Source: Acholeplasmataceae bacterium (GTDB lineage: Bacteria > Bacillota_I > Bacilli_A > Acholeplasmatales > Acholeplasmataceae). Taken from it: 6,519 nt of DNA. The first letter of the stretch is position 1; each line of letters opens with the position of its first letter. Positions 1 through 5,891 of the stretch are shown here, one piece after another. The notes beneath the pieces are model-generated. The model made no database searches, was not told the DNA's origin, and saw only the letters and a program-made list of their open reading frames with translations. The stretch covers positions 1 through 6,519 of the forward strand of contig JALNWO010000094.1 of the NCBI GenBank assembly GCA_023230825.1, given 5' to 3'. Position numbers and translations under genes: made by a program.

Positions 1-42
1 GGCAGAGGAACGATCGGCATTTTATATATTGTAAAACCTTAA
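1..42 (+). other. possible 3' tail of an upstream gene (unresolved)
   Basis: The first bases could be the end of a gene that begins outside the window. One frame reads GRGTIGILYIVKP and stops at TAA 40-42. Another reads AEERSAFYIL and stops at TAA 32-34. Nothing in these few residues lets me choose a frame or name a family. The segment could equally be intergenic. It lies immediately upstream of the valS operon promoter, so any such gene ends before that promoter. Confidence 0.2.
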
Positions 43-47
43 AACAC

Positions 48-76
48 TTGAGTATCTATTTTAGATATGTTAAAAT
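48..76 (+). promoter_or_regulatory. sigma-A-type promoter of the T-box/GNAT/valS/folC operon
   Basis: A -35 element TTGAGT (48-53) is followed by a 17-base spacer and a -10 element TAAAAT (71-76), matching the consensus at 4/6 and 5/6 positions with ideal spacing. Initiation would be expected near base 83, just ahead of the 5' strand of the T-box Stem I, which supports the call. The spacer contains a perfect palindrome, TATCTA-TTT-TAGATA (53-67), which may be chance in AT-rich DNA or a protein-binding site. Confidence 0.75.
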
Positions 77-82
77 AACGAC

Positions 83-305
83 ACAAGCGATGAATCGGAA
101 GAGTAGTTTTAAAATCCTTTTAGAGACAAGTTGGTTGGTGAAAAACTTGAGGATAATAAGATGAAGTCCCCGATGAGCTCTTTTAATGAAATTTGAGTAG
201 TTAAAAGCGTCCTATCACGTTACGATATTTGAGGGCTAGGAATTTCCTAGAACTAAGGTGGTACCGCGATGATTCGTCCTTAGAAAAACTAAGGGCGTTT
301 TTTTT
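83..305 (+). promoter_or_regulatory. T-box riboswitch leader, valine-specific (GUC specifier)
   Basis: This untranslated leader senses uncharged tRNA and controls read-through into the downstream genes. The Stem I base pairs AGC (86-88) with GCT (177-179) and ATCGG (94-98) with CCGAT (170-174), separated by a GATGA/GA kink-turn. Above it, the specifier loop has AGTA (102-105) opposite GAA (163-165), followed directly by GTC (166-168), a valine codon that would pair with a tRNA-Val GAC anticodon. The AGAGA motif (122-126) and a GGTTGGTG-containing terminal loop (about 133-143) fit the distal Stem I. A Stem II (180-186 with 201-207) and probable IIA/B pseudoknot follow, then Stem III (236-250). 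The T-box sequence AAGGTGGTACCGCG is at 255-268. Its UGGU bulge has U at the variable position, which suits the A73 discriminator of tRNA-Val. The antiterminator pairs CTAAGG (253-258) with CCTTAG (278-283) and GCG (266-268) with CGT (275-277). The valine assignment agrees with valS downstream. Confidence 0.95.
275..305 (+). terminator. T-box intrinsic (attenuation) terminator
   Basis: CGTCCTTAG (275-283) pairs with CTAAGGGCG (289-297) in a nine-pair stem with one G-U pair and an AAAAA loop. Eight T residues follow (298-305). The 5' arm is the same strand that closes the antiterminator, so the two structures exclude each other. Charged tRNA-Val should favour this terminator; uncharged tRNA should favour read-through into the GNAT gene, valS and folC. 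Confidence 0.93.
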
Positions 306-318
306 AAGGAAAAAAAAG

Positions 319-873
319 ATGAATACATTGGTAACGAAACGACTCATTTTAAGACCATTACGCTTAACAGATTTAGCTGCTTTTTATGCGTATGCGAAAA
401 AACCGAATATAGGACCAATGGCTGGATGGGCACCCCACCAATCACCAGCAGAATCATTAAAGATTTTAAAAATGATGATTGCTGAAAAAGAAGTTTGGGG
501 TATTACCATTAAACCAAACGATGAAATTGTGGGAACGATCGGGTTACATGAGAGAAACCTTGCCCACATGATTCACAGGGCGAAAGAAATTGGTTACGCA
601 TTAGATGATCTTTATTGGGGTCAAGGACTTGTTCCTGAGGCAGTAAATGAAGTGCTCAAGTATGGTTTTGAAAGCCAAAATCTCGCAACGATTATTTGTG
701 GACATTCAGGAGAAAATCACCAATCCAGACGGGTCATTGATAAAACCGGTTTTATTTATTCACATCATGAAATTAGACAAGACCATGAAAATGAGGACAT
801 CATTGTCTATGTGTATAAAATGACAAAAGAAGATTATGAAAAGAGGCGACAAGATGACAAAATTATCGACTAA
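319..873 (+). CDS. GNAT-family N-acetyltransferase, RimJ/RimL-like
   Basis: This predicted cytoplasmic protein of 184 residues should transfer an acetyl group from acetyl-CoA to an amine; the substrate cannot be read from sequence. The N-terminus (TKRLILRPLRLTDL, about residues 6-19) is typical of the Acetyltransf_3 / RimJ-RimL type. Strand residues IVGTIGLHE (70-78) and IGYALDDLYWGQGLVPEAV (91-109) form the acetyl-CoA pyrophosphate-binding motif A with its Q/R-x-x-G/A-like loop. ENHQSRRVIDKTGF (132-145) is the conserved Asn-x-x-Ser ... GF segment. The ATG at 319 was chosen because AAGGA (306-310) sits eight bases upstream and the family N-terminus begins there; the in-frame TTG at 229 lies inside the T-box RNA. 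It is the first gene after the valine T-box and its 3' end overlaps valS by 20 bases, so it should respond to valine-tRNA charging together with valS. The family ranges from ribosomal-protein and peptide acetylation to antibiotic or amino-acid acetylation, and I cannot choose among these. Confidence 0.9.
   Translation: MNTLVTKRLILRPLRLTDLAAFYAYAKKPNIGPMAGWAPHQSPAESLKILKMMIAEKEVWGITIKPNDEIVGTIGLHERNLAHMIHRAKEIGYALDDLYWGQGLVPEAVNEVLKYGFESQNLATIICGHSGENHQSRRVIDKTGFIYSHHEIRQDHENEDIIVYVYKMTKEDYEKRRQDDKIID
841..846 (+). promoter_or_regulatory. ribosome binding site deciding the valS start
   Basis: AAGAGG lies seven bases before ATG 854, inside the last codons of the GNAT gene. The in-frame ATG at 836 has only a poorly spaced purine run next to it. 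The protein from 854 (MTKLSTKYQF...) also matches the usual ValS N-terminus, so 854 is preferred. Confidence 0.75.
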
Positions 874-3430
874 ATATCAATTTAAAGATGTTGAAAAGGG
901 GCGTTATCGCCATTGGCGCGATCAAGGATTTTTTAAATCAGGTCTTGATTTAAAGAAACCACCTTTTACCATCGTTATTCCCCCGCCAAACGTGACGGGT
1001 AAACTCCATTTGGGACATGCATGGGATAACACCCTTCAAGATACCATCGTTAGAAGAATGCGCATGAAAGGGTATGACACGCTTTATTTACCAGGAATGG
1101 ATCATGCAGGGATTGCGACACAGGCAAAAATTGAAGCTCACTTAAAAGCCCAAGGTATTTCCAAATATGATTTGGGTAGAGAAGCCTTTTTAGACCATGC
1201 ATGGGCATGGAAAGAAGAATATGCTGAACATATTGCCGACCAATGGGCAGCACTTGGGAACTCACTCGATTATGATAAAGAAAGATTTACGTTAGACGAA
1301 GGTTTAAATGATGCCGTTAATCACGTCTTTTTAGAGTTATATAAACGTGGCTATATTTATCGTGGCTACCGGATTATTAACTGGGATGTTGAAGCGAAGA
1401 CTGCCATTTCTAATATCGAAGTTGAATACGAAGAGACGAAAGGTAAATTGTATTACTTTAATTATCCTTTTATAGATGGAAGTGGTCATTTAACGATTGC
1501 GACAACACGACCTGAGACGATGTTTGCAGACCAAGCTCTTATGGTTCATCCAGACGATGAAAGATATCAAGATATGGTTGGTAAACAAGTATATATTCCC
1601 GGAACAAACGTTCAAATTCCTGTTATCATCGATAAATATGTTGATATGGAATTTGGGACCGGTGTTGTTAAAGTGACTCCTGCACACGATGCCAATGACT
1701 TTGAAGTTGGTGAACGCCATCAATTAGCGATGCCTCTATGTATGGAAGAAGATGGAACGATGAATCAGATGGCATTTCAATACGAAGGTATGGATCGTTT
1801 TGCTTGCCGTGAGGCACTGGTTCGTGATCTTGAAGGACTTGGTTTGGTCCATCACATTGAAGACTATGTTCATTCGCTTTCTTATAGTGAAAGAACGGGT
1901 GTTGTTGTTGAGCCGAGACTTTCACTTCAGTGGTTTGTTCAAATGGATGTTTTAGCAAAACAAGCACTTGAAAAAACCAAAGTGAAATTTGTCCCAAGAC
2001 GCTTTAAGAAAATTTATGAAAACTGGTTAACCGAGCCACATGATTGGTGTATTTCAAGACAGTTATGGTGGGGACACCGAATTCCGGCTTGGTATCGTGG
2101 TGAAGAAGTCAAGGTTCAAGTCGAGTCACCAGGGGTTGATTGGGTTCAAGATGAAGATGTTCTTGATACATGGTTTAGTAGCGCTCTATGGCCTTTTTCA
2201 ACGCTAGGATGGCCAGAAGAAACTGAAGATTTTAAACGTTATTATCCAACCCAAGTCATGGTAACTGGATATGATATTATTTTCTTTTGGGTTGCAAGAA
2301 TGATTTTCCAAGGACTTGAATTTACTGGACAAGATCCGTTTGACACTGTTTTAATTCACGGTTTAATTCGCGATGCCAAAGGACGTAAAATGAGTAAGTC
2401 ATTAGACAACGGGGTTGACCCCATGGATGTCATTGACCAGTATGGTGTCGATGCCCTTCGTTACTTTTTAACAACGAATTCAGCTCCAGGACAAGATTTA
2501 CGTTATGAGCCGGAAAAGGTTGAGTCTTCATGGAATTTTATTAATAAACTTTGGAATATCGCTCGTTTTATTATGTTGAATACAGAAGATTATCAAGGCG
2601 AAAAAGCAGAAAATTATACTTTAACCGATCGCTGGATTTTATCAAGACTTTCAGAGACAATTCAAGAAGCAGATGTCTTTTATGATCGTTTTGAATTTGG
2701 TGAAGTTGCGAAGGTTTTATATCCGTTTATTTGGGATGATTTTGCCAGTTGGTATGTTGAGTTTGCGAAAATTGCTTTAGCCGATCCAAGCCAAAAAGCA
2801 ACCACGCAAGCTGTCTTACTTAAGGTTTTAAAGGCCATCTTAAAACTAATGCACCCCTTTATTCCTTTTGTAACCGAAAAACTCTTTTTAGAAATTACCG
2901 ATGAGCCAACAATTATGTTAAGCAAGTGGCCAGAAGCTGAACCTCTTGATCAAGAAGCGCTCAGTTATTTTTCTCATGTTCAAGATGTGATTGTTAAAAT
3001 AAGAAACTTACGAGCCGAACATCAAGTGGCTCCAAAAAAACCATTGGCGATGACTTTGGTTATATCTGATCAAAAAGATTATGAAATCCTTTCCCATTAT
3101 CATGAGATTTTCGTGAAGTTTTTAAATAGTGATCCGTTGACCGTTGAAAAAGTTCGTCAAGAAAAAGATGACGCCATTTTAATTACCGGTTCAAAAATTG
3201 AAACCTACGTCTTAAAAGCAGATTTAATCGATGAAGCCTTAGAAAAAGAAACGCTTGAAAAACAAAAAGTAAAACTTTTAAGTGAAATTAAACGTAGTGA
3301 AGGGCTCCTTAACAATAAACAGTTTGTTGCAAAAGCACCGAAAGAAAAGCTTGATATTGAAAAAGCTAAATACGAAGACTATCGCAAACAATACGAACAA
3401 GTCTTAGAGAAACTAGCCAAATATGTTTAA
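854..3430 (+). CDS. valS: valyl-tRNA synthetase
   Basis: This class I aminoacyl-tRNA synthetase (858 residues) charges tRNA-Val with valine using ATP and hydrolyses mischarged threonine. PPPNVTGKLHLGH (43-55) carries the HIGH signature as HLGH. The CP1 editing domain spans roughly 185-335, with the threonine-rich ATTRPETMF and the TPAHDANDFEVGERH segment that contains the editing aspartate. WCISRQLWWGHRIPAWY (398-414) and DVLDTWFSSALWPFSTLGWP (435-454) are ValS hallmarks. GRKMSKSLDNG (510-520) is the KMSKS loop. The helical anticodon-binding domain runs about 585-740. The C-terminal part from about 790 is the charged tRNA-binding coiled-coil arm found in ValS. Length is slightly under that of Bacillus ValS (about 880), mainly because the linker between IPAWY and DEDVLDTW is short. 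The usual GHSER segment reads SYSER (343-347). The gene overlaps the GNAT gene upstream and folC downstream, and lies under a valine T-box, which independently supports the identity. Confidence 0.98.
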   Translation: MTKLSTKYQFKDVEKGRYRHWRDQGFFKSGLDLKKPPFTIVIPPPNVTGKLHLGHAWDNTLQDTIVRRMRMKGYDTLYLPGMDHAGIATQAKIEAHLKAQGISKYDLGREAFLDHAWAWKEEYAEHIADQWAALGNSLDYDKERFTLDEGLNDAVNHVFLELYKRGYIYRGYRIINWDVEAKTAISNIEVEYEETKGKLYYFNYPFIDGSGHLTIATTRPETMFADQALMVHPDDERYQDMVGKQVYIPGTNVQIPVIIDKYVDMEFGTGVVKVTPAHDANDFEVGERHQLAMPLCMEEDGTMNQMAFQYEGMDRFACREALVRDLEGLGLVHHIEDYVHSLSYSERTGVVVEPRLSLQWFVQMDVLAKQALEKTKVKFVPRRFKKIYENWLTEPHDWCISRQLWWGHRIPAWYRGEEVKVQVESPGVDWVQDEDVLDTWFSSALWPFSTLGWPEETEDFKRYYPTQVMVTGYDIIFFWVARMIFQGLEFTGQDPFDTVLIHGLIRDAKGRKMSKSLDNGVDPMDVIDQYGVDALRYFLTTNSAPGQDLRYEPEKVESSWNFINKLWNIARFIMLNTEDYQGEKAENYTLTDRWILSRLSETIQEADVFYDRFEFGEVAKVLYPFIWDDFASWYVEFAKIALADPSQKATTQAVLLKVLKAILKLMHPFIPFVTEKLFLEITDEPTIMLSKWPEAEPLDQEALSYFSHVQDVIVKIRNLRAEHQVAPKKPLAMTLVISDQKDYEILSHYHEIFVKFLNSDPLTVEKVRQEKDDAILITGSKIETYVLKADLIDEALEKETLEKQKVKLLSEIKRSEGLLNNKQFVAKAPKEKLDIEKAKYEDYRKQYEQVLEKLAKYV

Positions 3431-4643
3431 AGATGTCCAAACAGCCATTCATTGGCTGGAAACGCAAATAAAATTTACCCCTAAAATGGACTTAAAACGA
3501 ATGCGAGCAGCTGTTCAAGCGATGAACCTTGATTTAACTAAACAGACAAAGGTTCATGTCGCTGGAACAAACGGTAAGGGTTCAGTAACAGCTTATTTAA
3601 CCCAGATTTTTCAAGATGCAGGTTATCGGGTTGGAACATATACATCACCTTACTTAGTCATCTTTAATGAACGGATAGCCATTAATCATGTGATGATTAG
3701 CGATGAAAAACTTTTAATGTATACCAATGAGATGTATCAGTTTAATGAACGTTTTTATCAATCGTTTGGTGAACCATTACCGTTTTTTGAGTTGATTACT
3801 TTGATTGCGTTGCGTTATTTCTTAGATGAAAATGTTGACATCATTATTATTGAAGCTGGTGTAGGTGGATTATTAGATGCAACCAATGTGTTTAATTACG
3901 ATGTCTCTTTAATTACTAATATTGGTTTTGATCATATGAAACAACTGGGTTACACTTTGGAATCAATTGCCTTAAACAAGTTAGGGATTTTGAAACCGAA
4001 AAACCATCTGATTACAACAGTCGCGAAAGACTTACAACCCTTTTTCTTACAACAACTCAGTCAAAAAGATGTGACATATCAATTTATTCAATCATCTGAT
4101 ATAGATGTTTTATCACGCTTTCCATTGTGCTTCACATACCTTGAAAAAACATTTGAACTGAAACTTCTTGGAACTTATCAAGTCAGCAATGCTGCCTTAG
4201 CAATTGAAGCTGCCAGATATTTAAAACCAGAAATTGGGTTGGATTCAATCGGGGCATCCTTAAAGAAAACAGTATGGCCCGGTCGTTTAGAAGAAATTGA
4301 AGCGAATACTTACATCGATGGAGCTCACAATTTACCAGCTTTGGTGGCGCTTGAAGAAGCGTTTAGAGGCATGGATGTCCATGTTTTATTTAGTGCCCTT
4401 CAAGATAAAGACATTCCAGCCATGCTTACTGTTCTTGAACGGTTTGCGAAAACGATCACGATGACGAGTTTTCCCGATCCTCGTTTTGCCCCTTTAAGTG
4501 CTTTTGAAACGAAAGAACGACAATATCTGCATGATTTTTTTGAAGCATTTAAGTTTTTGAAAGACAAAAGAAAACCAAATGAATTGATTTTAATTACGGG
4601 ATCACTTCATTTTATTGGTTATTGTAAACAAGTACTCAAGTAA
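3423..4643 (+). CDS. folC: folylpolyglutamate synthase / dihydrofolate synthase
   Basis: This Mur-ligase-family enzyme (406 residues) adds glutamates to folates with ATP, and in many bacteria also makes dihydrofolate from dihydropteroate. Visible features are KFTPKMDLKRM (17-27), the P-loop GTNGKGS (48-54), TSPYLVIFNERI (74-85), IIEAGVGGLLDATN (142-155) with the conserved glutamate, GFDH (168-171), and NKLGILKP (185-192), whose lysine is the residue carbamylated in the family. WPGRLEE (285-291) and DGAHN (299-303) follow, the latter usually with Pro after Asn but here Leu. ITGSLHFIG (391-399) is close to the C-terminus. The ATG at 3423 overlaps the valS stop by eight bases. No strong Shine-Dalgarno is visible, only a weak AGAGA (3406-3410), so translation is probably coupled to valS. 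The valS-folC pair is the Bacillus arrangement. I cannot tell from sequence whether it has both activities. Confidence 0.96.
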   Translation: MFKDVQTAIHWLETQIKFTPKMDLKRMRAAVQAMNLDLTKQTKVHVAGTNGKGSVTAYLTQIFQDAGYRVGTYTSPYLVIFNERIAINHVMISDEKLLMYTNEMYQFNERFYQSFGEPLPFFELITLIALRYFLDENVDIIIIEAGVGGLLDATNVFNYDVSLITNIGFDHMKQLGYTLESIALNKLGILKPKNHLITTVAKDLQPFFLQQLSQKDVTYQFIQSSDIDVLSRFPLCFTYLEKTFELKLLGTYQVSNAALAIEAARYLKPEIGLDSIGASLKKTVWPGRLEEIEANTYIDGAHNLPALVALEEAFRGMDVHVLFSALQDKDIPAMLTVLERFAKTITMTSFPDPRFAPLSAFETKERQYLHDFFEAFKFLKDKRKPNELILITGSLHFIGYCKQVLK

Positions 4644-4649
4644 AAAAGG

Positions 4650-4690
4650 AAACATCTCCCTACTATAAACTAGATAAGGAGATGTTTTTT
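4650..4690 (+). terminator. terminator-like hairpin between folC and radC, covering the radC RBS
   Basis: AAACATCTCC (4650-4659) pairs perfectly with GGAGATGTTT (4678-4687), giving a ten-pair stem with an 18-base loop, followed by further Ts to a run of six (4685-4690). It begins seven bases after the folC stop, where a terminator would be expected. The 3' arm contains GGAG of the radC Shine-Dalgarno and the T-run ends immediately before ATG 4691. It may therefore act as a leaky terminator, as a translational lid on radC, or both. The large loop makes it a weaker terminator than the other two strong ones here. Confidence 0.65.
4676..4681 (+). promoter_or_regulatory. ribosome binding site deciding the radC start
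   Basis: AAGGAG directly abuts the in-frame ATG at 4682 but is nine bases from the ATG at 4691, so 4691 is the workable start. The site is within the 3' arm of the hairpin at 4650-4690. Confidence 0.75.
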
Positions 4691-5422
4691 ATGTATTTAA
4701 TTAAAGAAATGCCAAGAAGCGAGCGACCTCGTGAACGGTTAATGGTTTATGGGGCGAAAGCTTTAAGTAATGAAGAACTCATCGCGATTTTATTTCGAAC
4801 AGGAACAAAAGAACAATCCGTGATGAGTTTATCGAAAAGTATCCTTTATGCGCTCAATCAATTTGATGATATGAAGAAACTCACGTTTGAAGAATTAATT
4901 AAAATCAAAGGAATTAAAAAAGCGAAGGCTGCCACATTATTAGCTGCTGTTGAGTTGGGGATAAGACTGGCGACTTATAAACGTGAGGAAAAACTTAAAG
5001 TCAGAAGTCCTGAAGATGTGTATCATCATCTCATCCATGAAATCGGCCATTTAGATCAAGAACATTTTATTGTTTTTTATTTAAATGTCAAAAGTGAAGT
5101 TATTAAAAAAGAAACGCTTTATGTGGGAACGATTAATCAAATGGTTTTACATCCCGGAGAAATTTTTAAAAAAGCGTTGTTATACAGTGCATCCGCTTTA
5201 CTTTTCGTTCATAATCATCCAACTGGAGATAGCACGCCATCGGTGGCAGATTTAAAGGCGACAGAAGCGTTAATAAAAACAGCAGAAGTGATGGGTTTAG
5301 ATGTTGTTGATCATCTCATTATTGGCCATCATGAGTTTTATAGTATAAAGGCAAAGAAGAAAGTTAAAGTTGAGAAAAGTACGGTTTTCCCTAAAGTAAG
5401 GCTAAATCATGAAAATGAATGA
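4691..5422 (+). CDS. radC: RadC family JAB/MPN-domain protein (UPF0758)
   Basis: This protein of 243 residues belongs to the RadC family. It was historically linked to DNA repair, but its biochemical role is not established. MPRSERPRERLMVYGAKALS (7-26) is the family N-terminal signature. A helix-hairpin-helix region (about 64-92, with IKGIKKAKAATLLAAVELG) follows. The C-terminal MPN/JAB domain (about 105-225) keeps the metal-binding set: Glu124 in QEHF, His174 and His176 in HNHPTGD, Ser184 and Asp187 in PSVAD. LNVKSEVIKKETLYVGTINQ (131-150) and HPGEIFKKAL (154-163) are also typical. All JAMM residues are present, so it should bind zinc. It ends in TGA, with an in-frame TAA seven codons further on. 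In Bacillus, radC lies in the same neighbourhood between folC and rplU, but with several shape, division and sporulation genes that are missing here. No convincing promoter of its own is visible; expression may depend on read-through from folC. Confidence 0.95.
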   Translation: MYLIKEMPRSERPRERLMVYGAKALSNEELIAILFRTGTKEQSVMSLSKSILYALNQFDDMKKLTFEELIKIKGIKKAKAATLLAAVELGIRLATYKREEKLKVRSPEDVYHHLIHEIGHLDQEHFIVFYLNVKSEVIKKETLYVGTINQMVLHPGEIFKKALLYSASALLFVHNHPTGDSTPSVADLKATEALIKTAEVMGLDVVDHLIIGHHEFYSIKAKKKVKVEKSTVFPKVRLNHENE

Positions 5423-5429
5423 AAAAACA

Positions 5430-5458
5430 GCATTTTCTGCCATTAAAATGCCTCTTTT
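5430..5458 (+). terminator. weak intrinsic terminator after radC
   Basis: GCATTTT (5430-5436) pairs with AAAATGC (5445-5451) in a seven-pair, AT-rich stem with an eight-base loop, followed by CTCTTTT (5452-5458). Position just after the radC stop and just before the rplU promoter fits a terminator, but the stem is weak and the T-tract interrupted. Confidence 0.5.
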
Positions 5459-5460
5459 AG

Positions 5461-5489
5461 TTGACTTTTACTGTTCGTTCAGTTAAAAT
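5461..5489 (+). promoter_or_regulatory. sigma-A-type promoter of the rplU-prp-rpmA operon
   Basis: TTGACT (5461-5466), a 17-base spacer and TAAAAT (5484-5489) match the consensus at 5/6 positions in each box. Transcription should start around 5496. The -10 hexamer is identical to that of the valS operon promoter. An imperfect inverted repeat, TTTTACTG (5466-5473) against CAGTTAAAA (5480-5488), fills the spacer and runs into the -10 box. Confidence 0.75.
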
Positions 5490-5495
5490 ATCTTT

Positions 5496-5572
5496 GTTGT
5501 ACCACATAGAAGAGGTTTTAACAGTCCAATGGACGACCTTAATAGTGAGTCTTCATAAAAAATAAGGAGGTG
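5496..5572 (+). promoter_or_regulatory. structured 5' leader of rplU, resembling the ribosomal protein L21 leader
   Basis: Between the predicted start of transcription and the Shine-Dalgarno (AAGGAGGTG, 5564-5572) lies an RNA with nested pairings. GAAGA (5509-5513) pairs with TCTTC (5550-5554). GGT (5514-5516) pairs with ACC (5536-5538). GTCC (5524-5527) pairs with GGAC (5531-5534) around an AAT loop. A conserved L21 leader RNA upstream of rplU is known in low-GC Gram-positives and is thought to mediate autoregulation by L21. The position and the small hairpin cluster fit that class, but I assign it from context and structure, not from a covariance-model match. No terminator precedes the RBS, so any control would more likely be translational. 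Confidence 0.65.
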
Positions 5573-5581
5573 TAACAACAT

Positions 5582-5890
5582 ATGTATGCCGTCATTGAAA
5601 CAGGTGGTAAACAATTTCGTGTGACTGAAGGTCAAGAAATTTATGTAGAAAAATTAGACCATGAAGTTGGCGAAAACGTCGAGTTTACAAAAGTTTTGAT
5701 GCTTGGTGGTGACAACCCATTAATTGGGACACCGCTCGTCCAAAATGCCAAAGTTGTTGCGAAAGTATTAAAACAAGGTAGAGGTAAAAAAATTATCGTG
5801 TTTAAATACAAGGTGAGAAAAAAATATCGCAAGAAACAAGGGCACCGACAAGCATATACAAAGCTTTTAATTGAAAAAATCGTTTACTAA
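5582..5890 (+). CDS. rplU: 50S ribosomal protein L21 (bL21)
   Basis: This 102-residue protein binds 23S rRNA in the large ribosomal subunit. The N-terminus [18 protein letters not shown] (1-18) is the family signature. The C-terminal basic region [20 protein letters not shown] followed by [15 protein letters not shown] (about 66-100) is the conserved rRNA-binding part. Length is normal for the family. The ATG at 5582 has a strong AAGGAGG (5564-5570) upstream; a second ATG at 5585 would remove the conserved first residues. It is the first gene of rplU-prp-rpmA and the stop is one base from the prp start. Confidence 0.98.
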   Translation: MYAVIETGGKQFRVTEGQEIYVEKLDHEVGENVEFTKVLMLGGDNPLIGTPLVQNAKVVAKVLKQGRGKKIIVFKYKVRKKYRKKQGHRQAYTKLLIEKIVY

Positions 5891-5891
5891 A

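Noticed and set aside
3..164. Forward open frame running through the promoter and T-box Stem I
   Set aside because: It has no start signal and coincides with a well-supported structured RNA leader.
229..318. N-terminal extension of the acetyltransferase from a TTG codon at 229
   Set aside because: These bases form T-box Stem III, the antiterminator and the terminator; a strong RBS precedes ATG 319 and the family N-terminus starts there.
384..569. Reverse-strand open frame inside the acetyltransferase gene
   Set aside because: Composition-driven shadow ORF with no family resemblance.
836..853. valS start at ATG 836
   Set aside because: It lacks a properly spaced RBS, whereas ATG 854 has AAGAGG seven bases upstream and gives the usual ValS N-terminus.
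1050..1997. Reverse-strand open frames at 1050-1265, 1490-1723 and 1668-1997
   Set aside because: They lie antisense inside valS, have no RBS or recognisable domain, and are shadows of its codon pattern.
2680..2925. Reverse-strand open frame inside valS
   Set aside because: Antisense to the conserved anticodon-binding domain, no recognisable protein family and no start signals.
4661..4669. TACTATAAA as a -10 box for a separate radC promoter
   Set aside because: No -35 element is found at suitable spacing upstream, and it falls in the hairpin loop; it remains only a weak possibility.
4682..4690. radC start at ATG 4682
   Set aside because: The Shine-Dalgarno directly touches this ATG; ATG 4691 has nine-base spacing and the expected RadC N-terminus.
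5641..5832. Reverse-strand open frame inside rplU
   Set aside because: Antisense to the conserved L21 sequence; no independent evidence of coding.
5871..5891. prp start at TTG 5871
   Set aside because: It would overlap rplU by 20 bases, uses a rarer start and adds residues not expected in the family; ATG 5892 fits better.
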